From Staphylococcus equorum (GTDB lineage: Bacteria; Bacillota; Bacilli; Staphylococcales; Staphylococcaceae), in contig NZ_CP118982.1 of assembly GCF_029024965.1 (NCBI RefSeq), forward strand, positions 62,001-126,000: DNA of 64,000 nucleotides, read 5' to 3'. The notes below the pieces were generated by a model that was given only the letters and a program-made list of their open reading frames with translations, ran no database searches and was not told the origin of the DNA. The stretch's first letter is position 1. The number at the start of each line of letters is the position of its first letter. Below, one piece after another: positions 44,410-53,859 of the stretch. The translations under genes and the position numbers were made by a program.

Positions 44410-45789
44410 ATGCCGAAGAAGCAGATACATTTTAATGGATTTGTTCAAAACTCACCATCCCCACATTCATCTGGATTATGGAAACATGACAAAGACCAAG
44501 GTGCACATCATAATCAATTAGATTATTGGATAAATATTGCGCAAACTTTAGAGAAAGGTAAGTTTGATTCTATATTTATTGCAGACGTTTTAGGAACATA
44601 TAGTGTTTATAATCAATCGAGTGATGCTGCAATTAAGCATGCAGTTCAACTGCCTGCGCACGATCCTATACCGATTATTTCTGCTATGGCTGCAGTGACA
44701 AAACATATTGGCTTTGCCCCAACAATCTCTACTACATATGCACAACCGTATAGTTTAGCTAGGCAATTATCTACATTAGATCATTTAACTAATGGTCGTT
44801 TAGGTTGGAATGTTGTCACTTCTTATTTAGAAAGTGAAGCGATTAACTTAGGATTGAAAGAACGATTACCAAAAGATTTAAGATACAACAGAGCAGATGA
44901 ATTTCTCCAAGTCGTTTATAAACTTTGGGAGGACAGCTGGGAAGATGGGTCTGTAGTTAACGATAAAGACACGGATACGTACGCGGACCCTGATAAAGTG
45001 CATGAAATTAACCACGAAGGTGAATTCTTTAGCGTGCCAGGACCCCATATAGTTGAACCATCACCTCAAAGAACGCCTGTATTATTTCAAGCAGGTGCTT
45101 CAGAAAAAGGTAAAACGTTTGCGGCGAAACATGCAGAAGCAGTGTTCACGAAACATACCTCAGTAGAATCATTGAAACGCTATGTAGACGATATACATAC
45201 TAGAGCTGAACAGCATGGCAGAAGTAAAGAAGATATTTTAGTATTCCCTATGGTACTCCCAATTATCGGAGAAACAGAAGAAGAAGCCTATCAAAAATAT
45301 GAAGCATTAACAGAGCATATTAGCTATGAAGGTTCCGCATCATTATTAAGTGGACATACAGGCATTGATTTTTCAGAGTATGACCCAGATCAGTATATAG
45401 AAGATATTGAGACTGAAGCGATGCAAGGCAATCTTAATATGTATACCAAAGACCCACACCATAAATGGACACTCAGAGAAGCTGTGAAAAATCATGGTCT
45501 AGGCAATGGCACAGCTAAATTTATTGGAACGAAAGAGCAAGTCGCTGACAAGTTTGAAGCATGGGCAGTTGAAGGTGGGGCCGCTGGGTTTAATATCGCC
45601 CAAAGCTATTCACCTGGTACATTTGAAGAATTTGTCGATTATGTTATCCCTGAATTACAAAAAAGAGGTCTATATAGAACAGAATACGAAGGCACAACAC
45701 TTCGTGAAAATATGTTCGGTAAAGATCAAAAAACAATAAAGGAAAATCATCCAGCAAAAAACAAGAGTGCAGCGAATACTCTTATATAA
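44410..45789 (+). CDS. NtaA/SnaA/DszA family FMN-dependent monooxygenase
   Basis: The 459-residue enzyme belongs to the two-component flavin monooxygenases such as NtaA and DszA. Typical segments are ALEKGKFDSIFIADVL (as TLEKGKFDSIFIADVLG), HIGFAPTISTTYAQPYSLAR and GRLGWNVVTSYLESEA. It needs reduced FMN from a separate reductase. The family oxidises sulfur, nitrilotriacetate or ring compounds. It heads an operon with a symporter, a microprotein and a tautomerase, which suggests uptake and breakdown of one organic compound. Confidence 0.88.
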   Translation: MPKKQIHFNGFVQNSPSPHSSGLWKHDKDQGAHHNQLDYWINIAQTLEKGKFDSIFIADVLGTYSVYNQSSDAAIKHAVQLPAHDPIPIISAMAAVTKHIGFAPTISTTYAQPYSLARQLSTLDHLTNGRLGWNVVTSYLESEAINLGLKERLPKDLRYNRADEFLQVVYKLWEDSWEDGSVVNDKDTDTYADPDKVHEINHEGEFFSVPGPHIVEPSPQRTPVLFQAGASEKGKTFAAKHAEAVFTKHTSVESLKRYVDDIHTRAEQHGRSKEDILVFPMVLPIIGETEEEAYQKYEALTEHISYEGSASLLSGHTGIDFSEYDPDQYIEDIETEAMQGNLNMYTKDPHHKWTLREAVKNHGLGNGTAKFIGTKEQVADKFEAWAVEGGAAGFNIAQSYSPGTFEEFVDYVIPELQKRGLYRTEYEGTTLRENMFGKDQKTIKENHPAKNKSAANTLI

Positions 45790-45814
45790 ATTAATAATAA
45801 AGGAGTAAAGAACA

Positions 45815-47314
45815 ATGGATGAAATTACTCTCTATACATGGATAGGCTTCATATTATTTATGATAGTCATGGTTATTGTCGGTTATATCAGTTCACGTAA
45901 GATGAAAAATATTGCTGATTTTGCCACTGGTGGCGGTAACATTGGGCCTAGAGTGCTTGGACTATCATTTGCAGCAACATACTTAAGTGCAGCCACCTTT
46001 TTAGGCTATCCCGGTTGGTCATATGAATGGGGTCTTAATAACTTATGGTTATTTCTAGCCATGTTTATTGGTGGACCTACGGGTGTCTTAATGGTGGCTA
46101 AAAAGGTAAGGAAATTGAATACAAATCAAAAATCTTTATCGCTTCCAGATTGGTTAGGAGATTTTTACGATAGTGATATAATGCGCGTAGGTACTGGCAT
46201 TATCCTTCTTTTTAATATATTTTATATAGCCAGCCAGTTTGTTGCAGGCGCAAGGATTTTTGAATATTTACTCGGTATGTCTTACTTTAGCGGACTCGTC
46301 TTTATTGCGGTTATTGTTGTACTTTACGTATACGTTGGTGGCGCACTTGCAGATATCTATACCGATGCGATTCAAGTTGTAATTATGGCCATTGCAGGTC
46401 TTGCTGTATTTATCTCAGGAATTGTTATTTTTTGGAAAGGGAGTATAACAAGTACATTTGCTGGTATCGCAAATAATTTATCTAACCAAAATGAAAATTT
46501 AGTTAAGGTATTTAATCCAGAATCTGTACATTTCAACTCTTTTGCCATGGTTTTAGGTGCAATCGTTATACAGTGGGCGTTTGCTTCTGCACCACATTTA
46601 TTCAATAAAATATTAGGTTTGAAAAATGAAAAAGATTTAGGAAAAATGATTAATACTTATATTATGGTCACGGGGCTATGTCTACTCGTGCTATTCGGTG
46701 GTATATTCGCTCGTGTCGCGCTTGGAGATAGTGTCGAAACGTCAGACTTAGCACTGCTTGACTATATCATTTGGGCATTTCCTGCAGTGATTGTAGCACT
46801 TTTCGGTGTGGTCATTTTAGCTGCAGCAATGTCGACAACAGATGGATTATTTGTATCTATTTCTACAGTATTTGCGAATGATATATTCTTGAAGTTCTTA
46901 GTTAAAAGAAAAATAATAAATATTAGTGATGAAAAAGCGAATAGAATTGCATTTCAAATAAGTAAAATCAGTGTGCCAATTGTAGGTTTATTATCATTTT
47001 TACTTGTTTTACAACCACCAAAGCATATGAGTGACATTATGTGGATTGGAATATCAGGCATCGCAGCGGGCACATTAGGTCCTATCTTACATGCCATATA
47101 CGCTAAAAGGAAAGCACCAGCGAGAGCAGCAGAGTTATCTATGTTTGTAGGGCTAGGTTCATATTTAGTCATTTACTTCGGCGGTATTATTCCAAGTACT
47201 ATGTCGGCAGGGGCAGTAGCAACATTTATCGGTATCGCAACAATTACAATTGCTGCATTTTTCATCAAGCCAAAAGATAATCAAAAATATAATGTAGAAG
47301 AAGGTAATAATTAA
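45815..47314 (+). CDS. Sodium:solute symporter (SSS family)
   Basis: The 499-residue protein has about 13 membrane segments. It shows the helix-1 segment LGLSFAATYLSAATFLGYPG and the GGALADIYTDAIQVVIM motif typical of SSS symporters, with AAAMSTTDGLFVSISTVFAND in the sodium-site helix. It lies 25 bases after the monooxygenase and shares its last base with the microprotein start codon. It probably imports the monooxygenase substrate. Confidence 0.88.
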   Translation: MDEITLYTWIGFILFMIVMVIVGYISSRKMKNIADFATGGGNIGPRVLGLSFAATYLSAATFLGYPGWSYEWGLNNLWLFLAMFIGGPTGVLMVAKKVRKLNTNQKSLSLPDWLGDFYDSDIMRVGTGIILLFNIFYIASQFVAGARIFEYLLGMSYFSGLVFIAVIVVLYVYVGGALADIYTDAIQVVIMAIAGLAVFISGIVIFWKGSITSTFAGIANNLSNQNENLVKVFNPESVHFNSFAMVLGAIVIQWAFASAPHLFNKILGLKNEKDLGKMINTYIMVTGLCLLVLFGGIFARVALGDSVETSDLALLDYIIWAFPAVIVALFGVVILAAAMSTTDGLFVSISTVFANDIFLKFLVKRKIINISDEKANRIAFQISKISVPIVGLLSFLLVLQPPKHMSDIMWIGISGIAAGTLGPILHAIYAKRKAPARAAELSMFVGLGSYLVIYFGGIIPSTMSAGAVATFIGIATITIAAFFIKPKDNQKYNVEEGNN

Positions 47315-47418
47315 TGTTTGTTAATGAGATGTTATCGATATGGTTATATGGTTTTCTAGGAATGTTTGTTGTAGTGTTTATTTCGTTAAAAGTCGGATAT
47401 TCAAATAAAGATAAATAA
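47314..47418 (+). CDS. 34-residue membrane microprotein coupled to the symporter
   Basis: A TAATG junction links the symporter stop to this ATG at 47314. The peptide MFVNEMLSIWLYGFLGM, continuing VVVFISLKVGYSNKDK, has one membrane helix (about residues 7-27) and a basic, polar C-terminus. The upstream GAAGGTAATAA gives a ribosome binding site inside the symporter. Small subunits of similar size are known for NSS transporters (MetPS). A like role here is inference. Confidence 0.6.
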   Translation: MFVNEMLSIWLYGFLGMFVVVFISLKVGYSNKDK

Positions 47419-47441
47419 ATAATTTTAAAAGGAGCATTTAC

Positions 47442-47831
47442 ATGCCATTAATTAAATTAGACATGATCAAAGGTAGAGAAAAAGAGGAAATCAAAAGTAT
47501 TTTAGATATCACATATAACGTGATGTTAGATGCGTTTCAAGCACCAAAAGGTGATAAATATTTAATTGTTAATCAACATGAGGACTATGAAATGGAAATA
47601 TTAGATACAGGCTTAGGCATCGAAAGAACGGATGACGTGATTGTATTTACTATCGTTTCAAGACCGAGAACAAAAGAACAAAAAACGACATTCTACAAAA
47701 ATTTAGTGAATACGTTACATGAAAAAGTAGGCATTCGTAAAGAAGATATTATGATTAGTTTAGTAGAAAATACCGATGAAAACTGGAGTTTCTTTAACGG
47801 TGAAGCACAATTTTTAACAGGTGATTTATAA
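47442..47831 (+). CDS. Tautomerase family protein
   Basis: The 129-residue protein starts MPLIKLDMIKG, with P2 positioned as the catalytic N-terminal proline of 4-oxalocrotonate tautomerase-like enzymes. It is a double-length member (Tautomerase_2 type). RPRTKEQKTTFYKNLVNTL is typical of the second half. It would isomerise a keto-enol or unsaturated acid. It ends the monooxygenase-symporter operon. Start follows AAAGGAGC. Confidence 0.85.
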   Translation: MPLIKLDMIKGREKEEIKSILDITYNVMLDAFQAPKGDKYLIVNQHEDYEMEILDTGLGIERTDDVIVFTIVSRPRTKEQKTTFYKNLVNTLHEKVGIRKEDIMISLVENTDENWSFFNGEAQFLTGDL

Positions 47832-47886
47832 TCTAACTAAAGGACATATTATTTCGTTAGATGACAACACTTATATAAAGCATAAA

Positions 47887-47924
47887 AAATACACTTCCAC
47901 TTTGTAGCGGAAGTGTATTTTTGT
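47887..47924. terminator. Bidirectional terminator
   Basis: AAATACACTTCCAC (47887-47900) pairs with GCGGAAGTGTATTT (47907-47920), flanked by A and T runs. Confidence 0.85.
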
Positions 47925-47936
47925 GTTTATCAAAAA

Positions 47937-48080
47937 TTAGAATTTATCTTTTAAGTCTTTAGCTTTATCTGTTGCTTGGTCTTTCAATTCTTCTTTTTTC
48001 TCGTCGTCATTTTTAATTTCGTTGGCCTTATCTTTAGCTTTATCTGTTGCTTGATCTTTATACTCGTCAAACTTACTCAT
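47937..48080 (-). CDS. CsbD-like small protein
   Basis: The 47-residue protein MSKFDEYKDQATDKAKDKAN and on to DKAKDLKDKF is made of KDQATDKAKDK repeats, as in the CsbD/general stress family. It is fully hydrophilic and likely unfolded or helical. The ATG follows AAGGAGG. A GTTTAA-N14-GGAATC element at 48115-48140 resembles a sigma-B promoter, which fits the known stress control of CsbD proteins. Confidence 0.75.
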   Translation of the reverse strand: MSKFDEYKDQATDKAKDKANEIKNDDEKKEELKDQATDKAKDLKDKF

Positions 48081-48114
48081 AAATAAACGCCTCCTTAAAA
48101 TGTTATATTACTAT

Positions 48115-48140
48115 GATTCCACATATCAAAGAAGTTAAAC
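48115..48140 (-). promoter_or_regulatory. Possible sigma-B promoter of the CsbD-like gene
   Basis: On the minus strand GTTTAA (48135-48140), 14 bases, GGAATC (48115-48120). The -35 fits the sigma-B consensus. The -10 is a partial match to GGGTAT. Confidence 0.4.
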
Positions 48141-48256
48141 ATATTTATTTTTAACTTTTTCCATAATAAAGAAAATATTTTAAAACCTAGACAAAACCTG
48201 TGCTATAAAGCATTAGATTTGTCTTTTAGTTTTATTATATAACCATAAAATCTAAT

Positions 48257-48272
48257 GAGAAAACGTTTTCAA
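48257..48272. promoter_or_regulatory. Probable CcpA cre site upstream of the adhesin
   Basis: The minus strand reads TTGAAAACGTTTTCTC, matching the cre consensus WTGNAANCGNWNNCWW except at the last base. It lies in the 375-base gap between the CsbD-like gene and the adhesin, about 185 bases before the latter's start. The rest of this gap shows no gene. Confidence 0.6.
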
Positions 48273-48456
48273 AAAACACATTTTTCAACCGTAAAAAGTA
48301 TTAAAAATTAATCTTTATTAAGTTGAATTCTAATTAAAATATAAAAATAAACGTGAATAATACGAAAAAAATAATTTTTTTAATAAAGGAATAGTATTTT
48401 TTATGAATACAATGTAATATGTAATCATACCTAATATTAGAGGGGGAGTTTATGCA

Positions 48457-51400
48457 GTGAGAGAGAGACAGAGGTTTTCTATAAGGAAATTGGGAGTTGG
48501 CGTTGGATCTGTATTGATTGGTCTTACGATTTTTGCAACAAGTGGGAACGTTGCATCGGCTGATGAGAGACAAAATAAGGGAGATAGTTTTGAATCCGTC
48601 GTGTCAGATAAAAGTGTAGGCGAAATTGGGAGCCCTATACAAAATGATACAGAAAAGCCAAGTGAAGATGAAAAAGGTACGATTGAAACTGCTCAACAAG
48701 AAATTGAAAATGTGAAAGCTGAGAATACATCAGAAGTTTCACAAGAAAAGTCAGAATTATCAAACGAAAGTAAAGAAGAAGTAACACAAGAAGAGATAAC
48801 AACATCAACAGAAGATGTGAAAAGTACGGAAGAAGTTTCACAAGAAACACCAAAAGCATTACCTGAAGATGAGAAAAACATAGATGAGGTAACACCAGAA
48901 GAGCAAGAACCAGTAACTGAAGATGTGAAAAGTACGGAAGAAATTTCACAAGAAAAATCAGAATTATCAAACAAAAGTAAAGAAGATGTATCAGAAGTAG
49001 CACAAGAAGAGCCAGTGACACCGACAGAAGATGGAAAAGATACAGAAGAAGTGACACAAGAAGATACGAAAGAATTACCAAAAGATGAAAAAGACACAGA
49101 AGAAATAATCGAAGAAGATACAGAAACGTCGCCTAAAGATGAAAAAGATACAGAAGAAGTACCTGAAGAAGATACGAAAACATCACCTGAAGATGAAAAA
49201 GACAAAGAAGAAGTGACACAAGAAGATACAAAAACATCACCTGAAGATGAAAAAGACACCGAAAAAATAACCGAAGAAGATACAGAAACAGCGCCTGAAG
49301 ATGAAAAAGACACAGAAGAAATACCTGAAGAAGATACAGAAACGTCGCCTGAAGATGAAAAAGATACAGAAGAAGTGACACAAGAAGATACAGAAACGTT
49401 ACCTGAAGACGAAAAAGACACAGAAGAAATAACACAAGAAGACTCGGAAATATCACCTGAAGATGAAAAAGAAATAATTGAACCGGCTGAAGAAGGATCA
49501 AAATCAGAAGATGAAGATATAGCAGAAACAAATGCGACACTTCAACGAAGAGCAGATGTAAATAATCAAGCTACTGAAGGTATACAAACCTATGCTGCGC
49601 TTGCAGATGTTACACTTTTGGATAATATGGAGCTAACAGCGACTCATAATAATGGTGTATTAAATCTACAATTAGAGGGGAGACCTTTAGTTGGTTTAGG
49701 CGTAGGAAATACGTATCCAACATTCCAATTGTCTCCACAATTCCGTGATTTAATGACAGATCCTAATTTTTTAAATGCTATAGAATTAGATTATGATTTA
49801 CCAGGATTGCTTGGTGTATTAAGAAATACTGGAACTTTACAGGGCAACGAATTGACGATTGACCCTAATACGGGTGTAGTTTACGGGACAGTTGAAAATT
49901 TAGTGAATTTAGGTGTTGGTAGTAGAGTTACTTATAATTTGATGATTGATTTAAACCAATTGACAGAAAATGGTATGTTACCTGAATCTGATCTACCAGG
50001 AAGACAAGAATATAATTTTTCATCAGCTGCGGGTAGTGGTTTAATAAATGTTGATCTTCTCGCAAACAGCGGAAATGACACATCTATTGTTATAGAAAAC
50101 GAAGAGGATTCAGAGTCCATTAGTGAAAGCGAATCATTGAGTACGTCAGAGTCACTCAGCGAAAGCGAATCATTAAGTGATTCCGAATCACTAAGTGAAA
50201 GTGAGTCATTGAGTGCCTCCGAGTCATTAAGCGAGAGTGAATCGTTAAGTACGTCAGAATCGCTAAGTGAAGTTGAAAGTGAATCACTAAGCGAAAGCGA
50301 GTCATTGAGCGCATCAGAGTCGCTAAGTGATAGCGAATCAATGAGTACATCGGAATCACTAAGCGAGAGCGAGTCATTGAGTGAGTCAGAGTCACTAAGC
50401 GATAGTGAATCATTGAGCACATCAGAATCACTAAGTGAAAGTGAGTCATTGAGTGCATCTGAGTCACTAAGCGAAGTAGAAAGTGAATCATTAAGCACGT
50501 CGGAATCACTAAGCGAAAGCGAGTCGTTGAGCACTTCTGAATCATTAAGCGAAAGCGAGTCATTGAGCACATCAGAATCACTCAGCGAAAGCGAGTCATT
50601 GAGCGCATCAGAGTCACTAAGTGAAAGTGAGTCGTTAAGCACATCAGAATCACTCAGCGAAAGCGAGTCATTGAGCACATCAGAGTCGTTAAGCGAGAGC
50701 GAATCGTTGAGCACTTCTGAATCATTAAGCGAAAGTGAGTCGTTAAGTACTTCTGAATCACTCAGCGAAAGCGAGTCATTGAGCGCATCAGAGTCACTAA
50801 GCGATAGTGAATCATTGAGCACATCAGAGTCACTAAGCGATAGTGAATCATTGAGTACATCAGAGTCACTAAGCGATAGTGAGTCGTTAAGCACATCAGA
50901 ATCACTCAGCGAAAGCGAGTCATTGAGCACTTCTGAATCATTAAGCGAAAGTGAGTCGTTAAGTACTTCTGAATCATTAAGTGAAAGCGAGTCATTGAGC
51001 ACATCAGAGTCGCTAAGCGAAAGTGAATCATTAAGCACGTCAGAATCACTAAGTGAAAGTGAATCATTAAGTACGTCAGAATCACTAAGTGAGAGTGAAT
51101 CGTTAAGCACATCAGAGTCGTTAAGCGAAAGCGAATCGTTAAGTACGTCAGAATCACTCAGCGAAAGTGAATCATTAAGCACGTCGGAATCACTAAGCGA
51201 AAGTGAGTCGTTGAGTACATCAGAATCATTAAGTGAAAGTGAATCATTGAGTACATCAGAGTCATTAAGCGAGAGTGAATCACTAAGCACATCTGAATCA
51301 CTAAGTGAAAGCGAATCATTGAGTACATCAGAGTCATTAAGCGAGAGTGAATCACTAAGCACATCTGAATCACTAAGTGAAAGCGAATCATTGAGCACAT

Positions 51401-53517
51401 CCGAATCACTAAGCGAGAGTGAATCATTAAGTACGTCAGAATCACTCAGCGAAAGTGAATCATTAAGCACGTCGGAATCACTAAGTGAAAGTGAATCATT
51501 AAGCACATCTGAATCATTAAGTGAAAGTGAGTCGTTAAGTACATCAGAATCACTAAGCGAAAGTGAATCATTAAGTACGTCGGAATCACTCAGCGAAAGT
51601 GAGTCATTGAGTACATCGGAGTCACTAAGTGAAAGTGAGTCATTGAGTACATCGGAGTCATTAAGCGAGAGTGAATCATTAAGTACGTCAGAATCACTAA
51701 GCGAAAGTGAATCATTGAGTACATCGGAGTCATTAAGCGAAAGTGAGTCGTTGAGTACGTCGGAATCGATCAGCGAGAGCGAGTCATTGAGTACATCAGA
51801 ATCATTAAGTGAAAGTGAATCATTGAGTACATCGGAGTCATTAAGCGAGAGTGAATCATTAAGTACGTCAGAATCACTAAGCGAAAGTGAATCATTAAGC
51901 ACGTCAGAATCACTAAGTGAAAGTGAATCATTGAGTACATCGGAGTCATTAAGCGAAAGTGAGTCGTTGAGTACGTCGGAATCGATCAGCGAGAGCGAGT
52001 CATTGAGCACATCAGAATTACTAAGTGAAAGCGAATCGTTAAGTACTTCTGAATCACTCAGCGAGAGCGAGTCATTGAGTACGTCAGAATCACTAAGTGA
52101 GAGCGAGTCATTGAGTACGTCAGAATCACTAAGTGAGAGCGAGTCGTTAAGCACATCCGAATCACTCAGAGAAAGCGAGTCATTGAGTACATCGGAATCA
52201 CTAAGCGAGAGTGAATCATTAAGTACATCGGAATCACTCAGCGAAAGTGAGTCATTGAGTACATCCGAATCACTCAGCGAAAGCGAGTCATTGAGCGCAT
52301 CAGAGTCACTAAGCGATAGTGAATCATTGAGCACATCAGAGTCACTAAGCGATAGTGAATCATTGAGTACATCAGAGTCACTAAGCGATAGTGAGTCGTT
52401 AAGCACATCAGAGTCACTAAGTGAAAGCGAATCGTTGAGTACATCAGAGTCACTAAGCGATAGTGAGTCGTTAAGCACATCCGAATCACTAAGCGAAAGC
52501 GAGTCATTGAGCACATCTGAGTCGCTAAGTGATAGCGAATCAATGAGTACGTCTGAGTCACTAAGTGAAAGTGAATCATTAAGCACGTCAGAATCACTAA
52601 GTGAAGTAGAAAGTGAATCATTAAGTACATCCGAATCATTAAGTGAAAGCGAGTCGTTGAGTACGTCTGAGTCACTAAGCGAAAGCGAATCGTTGAGCAC
52701 TTCTGAATCATTAAGCGAAAGTGAGTCGTTGAGCACTTCAGAATCACTAAGTGAAAGCGAGTCATTGAGTGAGTCAGAGTCACTAAGCGATAGTGAATCA
52801 TTGAGCACATCAGAATCACTAAGTGAAAGTGAATCATTGAGTACATCTGAGTCACTAAGCGAAAGTGAATCATTAAGTACATCGGAATCACTAAGTGAGA
52901 GTGAATCGTTAAGCACGTCAGAGTCACTAAGCGAAGTAGAAAGTGAATCAATGAGTACTTCTGAGTCATTAAGCGAAAGTGAGTCATTGAGTGAGTCAGA
53001 GTCACTAAGTGAAAGTGAATCATTAAGCACGTCAGAGTCACTAAGTGAAAGTGAATCATTAAGTACGTCGGAATCACTAAGTGAAAGCGAATCGTTAAGC
53101 ACATCTGACTCATTAAGTGAAAGTGAATCAATGAGTACATCAGAGTCATTAAGCGAGAGCGGATCAATGACTTCATCTGATCCAAATAATTCATTAGATT
53201 CTACAAACACAGTAGAAGCATCAAACAATTTATCAGGTTCTACAAACTCAGCAGAAGCAACGAACAATTCATCAAGTTCTATAGACACAGCAGAAGCATC
53301 AAACAATTCTTCAGATTCTACAAATACATTAAAATCAGCAAATGATTCAGGTTTTGAGAATGAAGCGAATCAAAATGATAAAGATAAAGACAAAGATTCA
53401 GAGTTACCAGATACAGGTGACGATACAACGAAGAATGGATTGTTAGCAGGTATTCTTGGACTAGGTGGTTTAGCACTACTGAGAAGACGTCGTAAAAAAG
53501 AAACTGATAATAATTAA
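48457..53517 (+). CDS. Serine-rich-repeat LPDTG adhesin
   Basis: The 1686-residue precursor starts with GTG after AGAGGGGGAG. The signal [16 protein letters not shown] is a YSIRK variant, cut near VASA-DE. Residues about 50-365 are acidic, with 18-residue repeats such as [18 protein letters not shown]. Residues about 370-545 form the only globular, adhesin-like domain. From 550 to about 1570 come roughly eighty 12-residue units based on [22 protein letters not shown] linker leads to LPDTG at 1650, a hydrophobic segment and [12 protein letters not shown]. Sortase should anchor it. The GtfA/GtfB pair next to it would glycosylate the serines. It differs from SraP in lacking the KxYKxGKxW accessory Sec signal. 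Confidence 0.9.
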   Translation: MRERQRFSIRKLGVGVGSVLIGLTIFATSGNVASADERQNKGDSFESVVSDKSVGEIGSPIQNDTEKPSEDEKGTIETAQQEIENVKAENTSEVSQEKSELSNESKEEVTQEEITTSTEDVKSTEEVSQETPKALPEDEKNIDEVTPEEQEPVTEDVKSTEEISQEKSELSNKSKEDVSEVAQEEPVTPTEDGKDTEEVTQEDTKELPKDEKDTEEIIEEDTETSPKDEKDTEEVPEEDTKTSPEDEKDKEEVTQEDTKTSPEDEKDTEKITEEDTETAPEDEKDTEEIPEEDTETSPEDEKDTEEVTQEDTETLPEDEKDTEEITQEDSEISPEDEKEIIEPAEEGSKSEDEDIAETNATLQRRADVNNQATEGIQTYAALADVTLLDNMELTATHNNGVLNLQLEGRPLVGLGVGNTYPTFQLSPQFRDLMTDPNFLNAIELDYDLPGLLGVLRNTGTLQGNELTIDPNTGVVYGTVENLVNLGVGSRVTYNLMIDLNQLTENGMLPESDLPGRQEYNFSSAAGSGLINVDLLANSGNDTSIVIENEEDSESISESESLSTSESLSESESLSDSESLSESESLSASESLSESESLSTSESLSEVESESLSESESLSASESLSDSESMSTSESLSESESLSESESLSDSESLSTSESLSESESLSASESLSEVESESLSTSESLSESESLSTSESLSESESLSTSESLSESESLSASESLSESESLSTSESLSESESLSTSESLSESESLSTSESLSESESLSTSESLSESESLSASESLSDSESLSTSESLSDSESLSTSESLSDSESLSTSESLSESESLSTSESLSESESLSTSESLSESESLSTSESLSESESLSTSESLSESESLSTSESLSESESLSTSESLSESESLSTSESLSESESLSTSESLSESESLSTSESLSESESLSTSESLSESESLSTSESLSESESLSTSESLSESESLSTSESLSESESLSTSESLSESESLSTSESLSESESLSTSESLSESESLSTSESLSESESLSTSESLSESESLSTSESLSESESLSTSESLSESESLSTSESLSESESLSTSESLSESESLSTSESLSESESLSTSESISESESLSTSESLSESESLSTSESLSESESLSTSESLSESESLSTSESLSESESLSTSESLSESESLSTSESISESESLSTSELLSESESLSTSESLSESESLSTSESLSESESLSTSESLSESESLSTSESLRESESLSTSESLSESESLSTSESLSESESLSTSESLSESESLSASESLSDSESLSTSESLSDSESLSTSESLSDSESLSTSESLSESESLSTSESLSDSESLSTSESLSESESLSTSESLSDSESMSTSESLSESESLSTSESLSEVESESLSTSESLSESESLSTSESLSESESLSTSESLSESESLSTSESLSESESLSESESLSDSESLSTSESLSESESLSTSESLSESESLSTSESLSESESLSTSESLSEVESESMSTSESLSESESLSESESLSESESLSTSESLSESESLSTSESLSESESLSTSDSLSESESMSTSESLSESGSMTSSDPNNSLDSTNTVEASNNLSGSTNSAEATNNSSSSIDTAEASNNSSDSTNTLKSANDSGFENEANQNDKDKDKDSELPDTGDDTTKNGLLAGILGLGGLALLRRRRKKETDNN
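50107..53163 (+). repeat. SES(L/M)STSESLSE coding repeat, about 3 kb
   Basis: About eighty tandem 36-bp units encode [12 protein letters not shown] with rare variants (D for the second E, A or E for T, M for L, and EVESES insertions). Synonymous drift among AGC, AGT, TCA and TCN serine codons is heavy. Some multi-unit blocks recur nearly unchanged, which shows duplication by recombination. Confidence 0.95.
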
Positions 53518-53543
53518 TAACATTTGATTTGAAAATCAATACA

Positions 53544-53582
53544 AAATACAGCTGAGGATATTCTCCTTGGCTTATTTTGTTA
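53544..53582 (+). terminator. Weak terminator after the adhesin
   Basis: AAAATACAGC-TGAGGA pairs imperfectly with TCC-TTGGCTTATTTT. Readthrough into the Gtf genes is possible. Confidence 0.5.
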
Positions 53583-53626
53583 TAATAAGTTAATAAATAT
53601 TTCTATAGTTATAGGAAGTGTAATAT

Positions 53627-53815
53627 ATGAGTGAAAATATAAATGAAAAAGAAGAATTAGATGAAATAAATAAACAAATTGAAGAAGAATTAAATGAATA
53701 TGATGCTGAAAAAGATCAACAAAAAGCAAAAAAAGAATTTCTGACACTTAAGTTCTTTGGCACGTCTATTATATTGACCTTTATGATTTTTAGCATAGTG
53801 AAATTGTTTGTTTGA
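53627..53815 (+). CDS. 62-residue tail-anchored membrane protein
   Basis: The first 40 residues (MSENINEKEELDEINKQIEE and on) are acidic and helical. A single membrane helix follows at about residues 43-61 (LKFFGTSIILTFMIFSIVKL). So it has a cytoplasmic coil and a C-terminal anchor. The ATG follows ATAGGAAGTG. It lies between the adhesin and gtfA in the same direction. Size and topology recall SecE-like small Asp4/Asp5 proteins of streptococcal SRR loci, but no sequence match can be claimed. Confidence 0.65.
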   Translation: MSENINEKEELDEINKQIEEELNEYDAEKDQQKAKKEFLTLKFFGTSIILTFMIFSIVKLFV

Positions 53816-53859
53816 TAAGTAAAATTGTGATTTTAACTTTAGTTATTGAGGTGTAATAC

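Noticed and set aside
50107..53163. Tandem repeats that might suggest a CRISPR array
   Set aside because: Units are 36 bp with no unique spacers and stay in frame with a protein. No cas gene is present.
49932..53306. An opposite-strand frame of 1124 codons under the adhesin
   Set aside because: It is a mirror of the serine repeat. It has no ribosome binding site or promoter, and its composition is dictated by the sense codons.
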